Shown piece after piece: positions 36,261-45,400 of a stretch of 64,000 nucleotides of DNA. The notes beneath the pieces were generated by a model, which ran no database searches, was not told where the DNA came from, and saw nothing but the letters and a program-made list of their open reading frames with translations. The position numbers were made by a program, and so were the translations under genes. Source of the stretch: Hyalella azteca (taxonomy: Eukaryota > Arthropoda > Malacostraca > Amphipoda > Hyalellidae); assembly GCF_000764305.2 (NCBI RefSeq), contig NW_025941636.1:186001-250000 (forward strand). Reading direction: 5' to 3'. Numbering within the stretch: position 1 is the first letter of the stretch; the number at the start of each line of letters is the position of its first letter.

Positions 36261-38566
36261 CAGCCAATAAGAGGCTGAGGAATTATAAGAACGAGATATT
36301 TTTTCAATAAAGAAAACTCGAGGCTCAGTGAATTGAATCGTAAAATACCACGAAAAATTGAGATCGTAAGGAGCTTTCGTATGAATGGCACGACGGTCTC
36401 CAGGCTTATTCCAGTCTCGGCTGTACAAGAGGTCACTAATATAATGATCTAGACTGGGGGGAATTAGGGCCTAGCACCGGTCTATACAAATTTCGTGGGT
36501 GCAGTGAGCAAATCTAAAAATAAATGATATATAAATATCATGCATTAGGAAAAACGTCTGACGAAATAGGTAATGTCACCAGAAATGTTACATTTTTGCA
36601 ATGGAACAAGAGATCCGTGATTTCAAATGAGATTGTGGTGTCGCTTTGACTTGAAAATTTTACGATTTGGAGAGTAACACAATGTAAAAGATTTTGATCT
36701 GATTAATTAATTAAAAAATAGGCTTTGGGTTAAGTGATTCAGTTCCCTCGTAGACCACATTTCTTCAAAATATTAAACACATTTCGTCAGTTTCGGTAGG
36801 TCATTATAATTGTCAGGAATATTAGTTATTAAAGTGATATATCCCCGTAGATTTTGCCAGGAAAAGTTTTAATTGGACAGATTTTCTCATAGTGAAGGCT
36901 GCAAGATATCAGAAGTGTTATTTTAACATAAGTAATTGTCAGTACAATCACATTTTTATCATATAATACTATAATGTCAACACATTTACATTTTTACAGA
37001 TACTGCAACATCAATTAATTGTAACAGAAGACAATGAAGCCAAAAGAAGATTAATAATGCAATAAGTAATTTTCAATGTCCAGAAATAAGGAAGCTGAGT
37101 TGATTCTAAAGACTTAATGTTAATGCTGATAATTATCAAAGAGATATTAGAACAAAACCAGACGTAATGAAATATTTATTTACCATTAAAAATTGATAAA
37201 ATATATTCAAGAAGCACAAATACACGTGGAAGTACAAGATAAAAATATAACGAATCACAGGATCAAAGGTCATTATGATATTTTTTGATCCGTTAACCGA
37301 TTCATGAAAGGGTAAATTCTATTGCTTATTGTGTTGCAATGCAACCATAAGAATAATTGAACAATATCAGAAATAAATATAGATGCAAAATGATCCCGTG
37401 AATCGTCAATGCAAAATTATTAGAACAAACTAAAAATGAGGCTCACTACAAAGAAAAAAAACTACCACATATGGGAGAGCGCTGAGCTTCGCATCTCATT
37501 CACCACGCCGAGATGTACAGAAGACTTAATAATCATGTTAAGATTTGTTTATGTGAAAATAAAAATCCCACAGGGAAGTGCTGGTTTATGGCATGAGTTG
37601 TTATGAGAATCAAGCTTTTTATTTTGCTCTATTTTAAAGAGGAAGTTTAAAATTTGATTGGGTAAATTTTCTGCAAAGAGAATCTGGAGCTCATTCAAAT
37701 AAGGAATGTTACGTATTCTTGACGTTTCATTTGCAGTAAAACTGCTGTAGTGACAAGGAAGAGTGGAAGCTAAAATGTGAACATGGATCAATGGATTTTT
37801 GTGATGCTGTTATTTGCATACGGATCAGGGTGTAGGGTCCGGGCGCGGGTTAGAGGCGTTCATGGAGTAGGGTTAAAGAATAATATTGGAAGTTTAAAGT
37901 TCGCCGAACATACGTACACAAAAACGGAAAAAGTTTCAACTGGGAAACTTAAAAATTACTCAAGACTGTTTTAAAAAAATTTCCCTGCAACAGGAGCAAT
38001 TTTTAAAAACATATATTTATACGATGAACCGTAATGTCTTAGAAAATTACCATGGGATACCTTTGAAAAGCGCCACTTTCACGTCCAAAAATACGAAAAA
38101 ATAATTGTGTTGTAACAAATTAATTATTCTGGATCAGTTGAGATAAAGTTCAGGAATTTTAGAATCGAATACCATTGAAACATAAAAAAGCTTTATACAG
38201 CCAGTAAGTACAGCAGCCTTTAAAACACACAACCGCATTACATGATTGAAAAAAATAATGCGATGCGAAAAAAGTGGATAAAATCAGTCAAACAGGCTTT
38301 GCTGTTGTGAAGAAAAATTATAATTCCCGTATCATGAGGGACAAGAATTACTCAGGCGTAAAAATGGAAATCACTTAGTGAAGTTAACATATGAATGAGG
38401 GAAGTTGTTGCGCGTAGACAATTGACAAACGAAACATTACCTTAAAAATCTAATGACGCGTTGCGGCAAAAATACTTAAAAAGGGTACGGCGTTGGTAAA
38501 CAATCAGTATACATCCAAAAGATTAATTAGAGAGGACGTGGTTATGGGCAGGAGTTTATGGTGTGA
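36261..38566. other. Stretch without a supported gene
   Basis: AT-rich, with no recognisable ORF. On the minus strand this is the DNA immediately downstream of the large ORF. I see no AATAAA on that strand within about 900 bp of its stop codon, which fits the view that the transcript is spliced before the stop. Confidence 0.5.
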
Positions 38567-41191
38567 TTAATAAGGATGAATGAATGCTACTGTACATCTC
38601 GCCGATGGTGACGCGATAGTCCTCAGGATTCCAAAGCGAGCTCGGCCGCTACCTGAGAACGCGACCGTCGACCTCTTGAGACGTGCCCTCTTCTCTGCAA
38701 CGAGTGCCTGCAGGGCAGGAGAGAGTCGACCAGAGGGGAGGCTTGACCCCACCGCGATGCTGCTCAGCTCCGGAGGTTCAGGGTCAGGGGGGCGGTTCTC
38801 TGAAGCCAGAGCCGCAGCTGCAGCACGACCTGCTTCCATGCTTTTACTGCGGCCCGCTTTTGTAGGAGACGACAACGCTAATTGGCGCTTGAGGGTATTG
38901 AGCAACTCGACTGAAGACATAAGGCTCGCCGACTTGATGGGCGGTGCGTGACTTCGGTCGTCTTGGAGTTGGGAACTCTCACGTCTATGCTGGACGTCAC
39001 GCAGTGAGGCATATTCTTCTTGTTGGTTTTGATTGTCGTTCATGAACTCTCGTGGTGGATATATCTTTGGATGTTCCTGCTGCGGAATTTTAGTGCGTTG
39101 GCTACCACTACGCTGTCGCGACAGCTGATTGTGTGGAAGGTTTGAAACCTGAGGATAGTTCGGTTGTGAGTATGCGTGTGAGAAACTTAACTGTTGCGTG
39201 AAAGGGGCTTGGTGGTATCGACGAACGTATTGATCTTGAGTCATCAAGTGGTGATCATTCTGCATTCGTTGTTCTTGTTGATATTTATCTCGAAGATAGG
39301 CTTCTTGACGAAACTGTTCCTGACGAAGTTTTTCTTGCCTCTTCTGCTCTAATCTATATTGTTCGGCAGCTCTAATACTCTGCTGCTTTTCGAGTAGTTC
39401 ATAATCCCGCAATTCTACGTACTCAGGAGGCCCGTTCACTACAGCCATTGACGATGACGTAGCGTACGTTGGCTGCCCTCGCTGCGACGTCTGACGGTAG
39501 TTGTTGCGGTCATCTTGGTAGTAAACTGGCCTTCCGGGCTGAACTTGAAGCGAAATTTGAGTATTCATGGGATACCGTCCAGGTGAGACCCCGCTTGTAC
39601 CGCGTGAAGAAGGCGTAGCGAGCCGACCTGATGATCGCCGAGGATTGCGGCGATCATGTACCGTGTAGGTACGCGAAAGTGGTTCAGGAACAGGTTCTGG
39701 TTCGTGTGTCTGTTGCCAAGATCTACTCTTTGTGAAAACATGCGGAGGCAAAGCTTCTTGACGAGTGATAAGGTTGTGCGTTCTTGGCCGGGGATCCAGC
39801 CTTTGTGGCATTGGCTGAGGTACTCGTATAGGATGTTGTTGCCAAGTGCTCGTTGTAGGAACCATATTTCGATCAGCAATTAGTATCGCTTGATTTCGTG
39901 GCTGTTGCCAGGAGCGGGTTTTCCACAGAGGTTTTGGAAGTGGAATTTTCATGTTTTGCTCTTCGTAAGACATACTTCGAGAATTATTATTTAGAGGCGA
40001 TGCCCTTTCGTCTGCCTCATGCCACCTTTCGTTTGAAACCGGCCTGGAAATGCGGTTAGGTGACCTGCTGGATCGTCTGCTGCCCATTCTGCTGGATGAC
40101 CGACTAGGTGAGTGACTTGATGAACGACTTGTAGTGGCTTGAAGTTCGGTGGTAGGAGATCGTTGGGACGGTGACCGAGGAGAGGGTGTGTGCCGGGAGG
40201 GAGAAGCCCGGGAAGGGGATCTGGACGCCGGGGATCGCTGGGAAGGGGTACGACGAGGCGAGCGATGAGGTGATCGTTGCGGCGAGGTCGCTTGGATGTT
40301 TCTTAACAGTCGAGGGCTTGATGTACTTAAACTAATACTGGGAACAGTGCCACGGACACTTCCCGTTCGCGAGACGCCTTTACTGTCTATCTCAACGTTA
40401 TCAAGTTCAGCTGCCAAAGGACTTCTTCTAGGGCTGGGTCGACGAGACCTGCGCGAGCTTCCTTTAACACTCAACCGAGAACCATGCAACTTGATTCCAC
40501 TTTCATGGCTGCTGCTGTTGTCTCCACTATCGATCTTCTGGGGCGAAGAAAGTTCTACGTTTTCATAACCATCGGCATCTGTGTATGAAATGTAATGATC
40601 GTGGTCATAAATGCTACTAGGTGTAGAGTCACCGCCGTGCTCACTGCCCACCCTGCTGCCTGTTCTACTCCCTCTATCTCTCAGATTGACTTTGGGATAA
40701 CTTAGTGTACCGGTACGGCTGCCGGCTCTACTACCGTTGCCAGCTCGGCTGTTAGATCCGGAGTCCGTGGTGCACTCAAGGAGACGATCTCCACTCCAGC
40801 TTTGGCTTTTTTCGATCAAAGTACCCTGCCGCTCAAGACCTTGCTCTTGCTGACTTCTAATCGCATCAAGGATTGAAGGAGAACTGCTAACTTTAAACGA
40901 GTCTGGGTTCTGGTCGTTCGTATATTTCCAGGAGGTCGAGCGTTCAACTGCAGGCCTCAGCTGAGGCAAAACAGGCGGCGGAGGTCGAGGGTTGTTATTC
41001 TTGCGTCTCGTTGATTGCCTCACTAACACTCCAGGTTCAGGGACAAGGTCTTGGGTGTAAATAGGATTACGGTCGAGATCTCCGGGATCACTGTTGCTGG
41101 TTACACCAGTTTTAGGACCGTCACTGCTATTGGTAGATCCTCCACCGCCTCCACCTCTCAAGATCAAGTTCAGCAGTTTGTTCCTCTTCAT
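38567..41191 (-). CDS. Large disordered Ser/Arg/Gln-rich protein (unrecognised)
   Basis: An uninterrupted frame of 874 codons starts at the ATG at 41191, which has A at -3 and A at +4. An in-frame TAG lies 11 codons upstream, so this is the first ATG of the frame. Regions by residue: a Gly run at 13-18; Pro-rich 69-80; Ser/Arg repeats with SPRRSP and RSPSR motifs at about 245-375; a Gln/Glu/Arg-rich coiled-coil-like segment at about 595-648; and a Ser/Ala-rich C-terminus with KSASLMSSVELLNTLKRQ at 753-770 and SKSMEAG at 783-789. Five Ser/Thr-x-Ser/Thr-Trp motifs stand out: RSTSW 84-88, KSQSW 128-132, KTRSW 424-428, TSTW 447-450 and KSRSW 488-492. The last three are followed by QQ. There is no signal peptide, transmembrane segment or globular enzyme domain. 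A donor CAG|GTAGCG (exon end 38653) precedes the stop by 28 codons, so the last residues may be intron read-through. A cytoskeletal or signalling scaffold would fit the composition, but this is a guess. Confidence 0.85.
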   Translation of the reverse strand: MKRNKLLNLILRGGGGGGSTNSSDGPKTGVTSNSDPGDLDRNPIYTQDLVPEPGVLVRQSTRRKNNNPRPPPPVLPQLRPAVERSTSWKYTNDQNPDSFKVSSSPSILDAIRSQQEQGLERQGTLIEKSQSWSGDRLLECTTDSGSNSRAGNGSRAGSRTGTLSYPKVNLRDRGSRTGSRVGSEHGGDSTPSSIYDHDHYISYTDADGYENVELSSPQKIDSGDNSSSHESGIKLHGSRLSVKGSSRRSRRPSPRRSPLAAELDNVEIDSKGVSRTGSVRGTVPSISLSTSSPRLLRNIQATSPQRSPHRSPRRTPSQRSPASRSPSRASPSRHTPSPRSPSQRSPTTELQATTSRSSSHSPSRSSSRMGSRRSSRSPNRISRPVSNERWHEADERASPLNNNSRSMSYEEQNMKIPLPKPLWKTRSWQQPRNQAILIADRNMVPTTSTWQQHPIRVPQPMPQRLDPRPRTHNLITRQEALPPHVFTKSRSWQQTHEPEPVPEPLSRTYTVHDRRNPRRSSGRLATPSSRGTSGVSPGRYPMNTQISLQVQPGRPVYYQDDRNNYRQTSQRGQPTYATSSSMAVVNGPPEYVELRDYELLEKQQSIRAAEQYRLEQKRQEKLRQEQFRQEAYLRDKYQQEQRMQNDHHLMTQDQYVRRYHQAPFTQQLSFSHAYSQPNYPQVSNLPHNQLSRQRSGSQRTKIPQQEHPKIYPPREFMNDNQNQQEEYASLRDVQHRRESSQLQDDRSHAPPIKSASLMSSVELLNTLKRQLALSSPTKAGRSKSMEAGRAAAAALASENRPPDPEPPELSSIAVGSSLPSGRLSPALQALVAEKRARLKRSTVAFSGSGRARFGILRTIASPSARCTVAFIHPY
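38651..38652 (-). other. Probable splice donor of the large exon
   Basis: The minus strand reads TTCTCAG|GTAGCGGCC, with the exon ending at 38653. An exon from the ATG to this point is 2539 nt, leaving one base of the next codon. The 27 residues encoded beyond this point differ in character from the Ser/Ala-rich C-terminus before it. Confidence 0.5.
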
Positions 41192-41325
41192 CGTAAGAAA
41201 CACCCAAGTAAGTTGGACATGCCACTAGCACGAGCATGCACGACTATTTGCCACTTCATCACTAGGGTCATCACTTCAGCATAGTTACTGCACTTCCAAC
41301 TAGAACAAATTAGTATCACTCGCAT
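41188..41325 (-). promoter_or_regulatory. Upstream ORFs overlapping the main start codon
   Basis: The main ATG (41191-41189) is preceded by a frame opening with ATGs at 41325 and 41271 and closing with a TGA at 41190-41188. That stop overlaps the main start as ATGA. A three-codon ORF in another frame (ATG at 41282) ends in a TGA that overlaps the ATG at 41271 as TGATG. If transcribed as 5' leader, these would force leaky scanning or termination-reinitiation at the main start. This reading is inferred from sequence arrangement alone. Confidence 0.55.
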
Positions 41326-41391
41326 TTACCTATCTCTAACAATTTGACTAGTTTCACTAATTTGACTATCCCTAAGTCCCTACTCAAGTAC

Positions 41392-41393
41392 CT
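41392..41393 (-). other. Probable splice acceptor upstream of the CDS
   Basis: The minus strand reads CCATCTTTTTCATTTCAG|G, a pyrimidine tract followed by AG. This would begin the exon at 41391 with a 200-nt 5' leader segment. A second acceptor-like site (TACTAATTTGTTCTAG, exon start 41299) lies closer to the ATG. The true first exon would then lie further right and is not identified. Confidence 0.55.
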
Positions 41394-41622
41394 GAAATGA
41401 AAAAGATGGATTTTAAAAGAAGATTTATACAAATAACTTCATCCAAAATACAGAATAAAATCGATTTTAATTTATGTTAAATGTTCCATGGTTATTTAGC
41501 AGAATGCCATTGGATATGATACAAGCGAAATTTTAATAATATAATAAATGAGTATTTTAAGATTCTCGTGTTCAATTGAAGATTTCACTTAAAACACATG
41601 AATGGCTTATTAACCTGACAAC

Positions 41623-42104
41623 AAAAATAAAATGTATAAAAAAATTTTTAAAGACGACGTTTTTCATGTGGACTAAAAAGTAGAGAATAATTTTTCGGCA
41701 GCTACTGATCTCTGTTTGCTTTCATTCTCTTCGTCTTTTGTATTTCAGTTAAAATATTTTACAACATCTAAAACGAAAAACGTGGGGCGCATATGTATTT
41801 AATTGTTTGGTGATTACTTGATATGATGAATATGATGGTTCATTGAACATTTGATAAGTGTATTGCTGATATATCTGATTTGAGCAAATTTTGTTATTTA
41901 AAAAATTGAAATTAAGGCATGCCTAAATGAAGATGCGCCCCACGTTTTTCGTTTTAGATTTTGTAAAATATTTTAACTGAAATACAAAAGACCAAGAGAA
42001 TGAAAGCAAACAGAGATCAGTAGCTACCGAAAAATTATTTTCTACTTTTTAGTCTACATGAAAAACGTGGTCTTTAAAAATTTTTTTTATACATTTTATT
42101 TTCT
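41623..42104. mobile_element. Foldback/MITE-like element with ~170-bp inverted arms
   Basis: Left arm 41623-41792 and right arm 41933-42104 are reverse complements with only about 8-10 mismatches. They share AACTGAAATACAAAAGACCAAGAG-type sequence and end internally at GGGGCGCAT and ATGCGCCCC. The spacer of about 140 bp is AT-rich and has no ORF. The arms' high identity implies a young insertion or gene conversion. It sits about 230 bp upstream of the inferred exon acceptor, so within an intron or upstream region of the gene. Confidence 0.9.
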
Positions 42105-42139
42105 ACTTTTTAGTTTTATGTTAGTTTGTATGCTTGTGC

Positions 42140-42416
42140 TGATCAAATCTTGCAATCGAAATTTCAATTTCTTTTTTTTTACCGCGTTTGTTAGTTCTGA
42201 AAATCGCCGCTTTAGGGGGAATGGCGCTGCGATCGATTAAAGGAAAACAAATTTCCACTTCGAAAATTAATTTGTTTATAATAGTGATAAATACGCCTGG
42301 GAACGTGCAACAAATTATTGATTATTGCATTGTCATCGGGAGCTGAGCTTCCCTAAAAGTTTCAGAGCGCTAGCTAGCGGGAAAGTTGGTGAAATATCGA
42401 TTGCAAGATTTGATCA
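42140..42416. mobile_element. Second inverted-repeat element, adjacent to the foldback
   Basis: TGATCAAATCTTGCAATCGA at 42140-42159 is matched in reverse complement at 42397-42416. With flanking bases the arms extend to about 26 bp with one mismatch (42140-42165 and 42391-42416). The total span is about 280 bp and is followed directly by a (CAGA)n tract. It has no coding capacity. Confidence 0.75.
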
Positions 42417-42418
42417 TC

Positions 42419-42455
42419 ACACACAGACAGACAGACAGACAGACAGACGGACACG
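42419..42455. repeat. (CAGA)n microsatellite next to the inverted repeat
   Basis: CACACAGACAGACAGACAGA continues into CGGACACGAAAGCGAG. The layout, a GACA run ending in CGGACA then a CGAG-containing block, resembles the core of the GACA-core elements elsewhere in the window. The flanks differ, so it is probably a different family with a similar core. Confidence 0.85.
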
Positions 42456-45400
42456 AAAGCGAGATAAGAAAAACGGGGTAACAAGATCTCTCCTGTATTC
42501 GAAAGAAAGTTTACTCTCCGATCTATAAAATTCTCTATCAAATAAAATGGACCCTTGCAAACCTTAGACTTTTTCGACTGACAGCAACGTTAATTCGGGT
42601 CACTTTTTTGCTTAATTATGCACCTAAGGACTGACAGCTTGTCGTGTTATTTGGCCTTTAGAATTAAATAAAAGTCATTGATTTTTTTGCAAAGAAGACC
42701 GTCTGCCTTCCTGGATGGATCTTTTATGTAAAAAATTTGCGATTAAATGATACGTCAGATTTAGAGACAAGCTCGATGAATTTAAATTTCACGAAAAATA
42801 AATATTTAGAGCTCATGCATTTTATAGGACGATTTTAAGCGGGACAACTTTCACGGTGCATTTTTAATGTCGCGAATAAAGTGCTAGGCTGATTGAAGGA
42901 AAAATTTTAGTTAACAATTGTTCAGGAGAAAAAATTTGATTTTTATCAACACGAGAACTTGTATTGGAATGAAAAATGTTAAATTCGTATATGTGTAGAC
43001 AAGCAATCTTCATCCGTTAAAAGGCGCCCAATTTTATTGAGTATAATTCGCGCCTTGCGAATTTATATTGAGTATAATGAGTTATATGGAATAAAAACTC
43101 ATAAAATGAAGGGTGGTTTTGTTTAGTGAAAAATATTTGTCAAAACAATTTTTTGAAAAATGAAGTGTAATAAAAAATAATAATGTTTCATTTCCAATAT
43201 GTTGATGTTTATTTTCATAACGATATTTTGGGTAGAAAATAGTAGTGTCCATTTAGGAACTTCATTGAATTGTAATTATTTCATCTTTCAGTCAAAATTT
43301 AGGTGGAAAATTTAACCTGCCATAGTGAAAGCCACAAGTAAATCCCGCTAGTCGTTGCATTTAAGTCAACCTAATTTATTTTCGGAAGAAGCATTCATTT
43401 TCGGAAAAAGCATTCTCTCTTTTACGGAAAACCGGAAACAATCGTTTCGGGTCTCGTTAAGCAATTGCAATTTTTTGTCAACGCTGGGACGATGGGAAAA
43501 CATTTGCTTCTAGGAAATGGAATTAGATGTTAACAAATTCTGATCATATTTTTAATCTTCTAATAGCTTGGTCAACCTCTTCTGAAAATGGACGCAGACC
43601 TAAATTTAATGCTAAACACACAATCATCTCGCGTTCTCGTAGATGGTAGATATTTCCAGCTATTGTTATCCCTCGTTTCAATTGTTCTGCTTTCGGAAAT
43701 ATATTGTTGAATAAACATTATGACCAAAAAATTATTCACTTTTTGAGAGCTGACCAAGGATTCTCCATTATGAAGTATTTCAGGCGTCATTATTTAGTCT
43801 TTCAATTTTTTATGAAGTCTTCTGATGTGTGGTCACATCAGAAGACAGTTTCCCAAATCGTATCGACCACGACGACTAATTATTTCGTGGACGATATCCA
43901 ATAAGCAATACGAAACTCGCTGGTTAAAGAGTCGTGCGCTCGAGCTGTGCGGTGCGACAATCTAAATGGATTTTGCGCAGCTGCAACGAAAAATTGAAGA
44001 TTTTACGATCGCTTCGTTTAATTGATGCTAGGAGAAATATTATATTTTAAATATTGAGCCTAAAATTAAAGCTTTTGAGCTATACCATTGAGAAGGTTTT
44101 GTTTGGGAGTGATACAGCGATTTTTCATCCGTTTAAGAACACAGTGAACTGATTCTCTCAACTATGTTAAGTTGATATTATTCACAATCAATATGTAATT
44201 TAAATGTAAATCATTGAATTTTTGTTTTGCGTTAGGCAATTACAATTTAAAATAGTTATCTTTCTCATAATTAAATATTATGAAGAATGAAGTTCGCCTC
44301 AAACGCAAAGTTCTTTCATTTAGGGACGCTCTTCTCCCCATTAACGATACGTGTCTTGTGGGTAAATTAATTTGTTTGAATATAATCTGAGAGGAATTAA
44401 GTAATATGGAATCTAATCAAAACTATTGGCTTTAAATTGATTCAGTTGGCTTCAATATGGGAGTCAAGCACAGCGGCAATTCGGCTCTCTCGTTCCTAAT
44501 GCAATTGCCGAGAACTCGACAGTGTCGCTCTGATATTAAATTGAAGCGAGTATTAAGTTAAAATTGATTGGTTAGTTGCGTTTGTTTAAAAAATGTACCG
44601 CATATTTTTTGTTTGTGTGTTCAAAAGAGTATTTAATTAACATAATATTTAGTCCGAAGAGTGGAACGTTAATGGAATATTTTTTGAGCAGTTAAAGCGA
44701 TGAACTTAGAACACCGGATAAAGAACGGAACAGATACGAATAAAATATTCAAGGCTTATAAAAAACAGTTATAAAATGATGAGAATAAGCTTTAAAAATC
44801 ATAGGAGCAGCTCCTGAAACATCACCAATAAAACGAAATTGACCGAAACAGGAATCATTATTTAAAACAGTTAGATCTAAAATAAACTTGAAATTATAAA
44901 AATAATTTTTCTGCTCTTTTGAGAACATAAATACGTTGTGTTGCAAAGCGTGGACCGACATGTAAATAAAGTGGAAGTCTGGGAAGCAATTTTGCTTCCG
45001 AATAGCTAGGTTTACGTGCAACAAATGTGCATGATTAACTAAAATTCGGTCTACGTAACACATTCATGGGTAGCTGAACAACCTGTACTTGGAATAGACA
45101 CTAAAGGGCATTTAATAATTCTCATTCCGATCAAATTTTTTGACTTTATATTAGGTGATGCAGTGGAGGTTATTCATAAACACTCGTATTATTGAAGTGT
45201 GAATGCATGCTGATGAACTGAAAATGTATTATAGATACACAAATTTCCTAGTTCAGGCCTTTATATACAATGTTTATAAAGCTCAGGAGAGATTTATGAT
45301 ACTCCGAGTGTCTGCTGTGCTTGTTGAAAAATTCACGAATTCAGGGGATGTTGTTTTGCCAACACTTCGGTAAAAAACTCACAAAATTTTACCAGTTAAT

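Noticed and set aside
38580..40568. Plus-strand ORFs within the large gene (38580-38951, 39656-39883, 40296-40568) and the minus-strand 39565-39879 frame
   Set aside because: They are antisense or out-of-frame shadows of the 874-codon frame, in GC-richer repetitive codons.
41192..41203. Start of the large ORF at 41203
   Set aside because: The codon at 41203-41201 is GTG; the first ATG in frame is at 41191, so I begin the CDS there.
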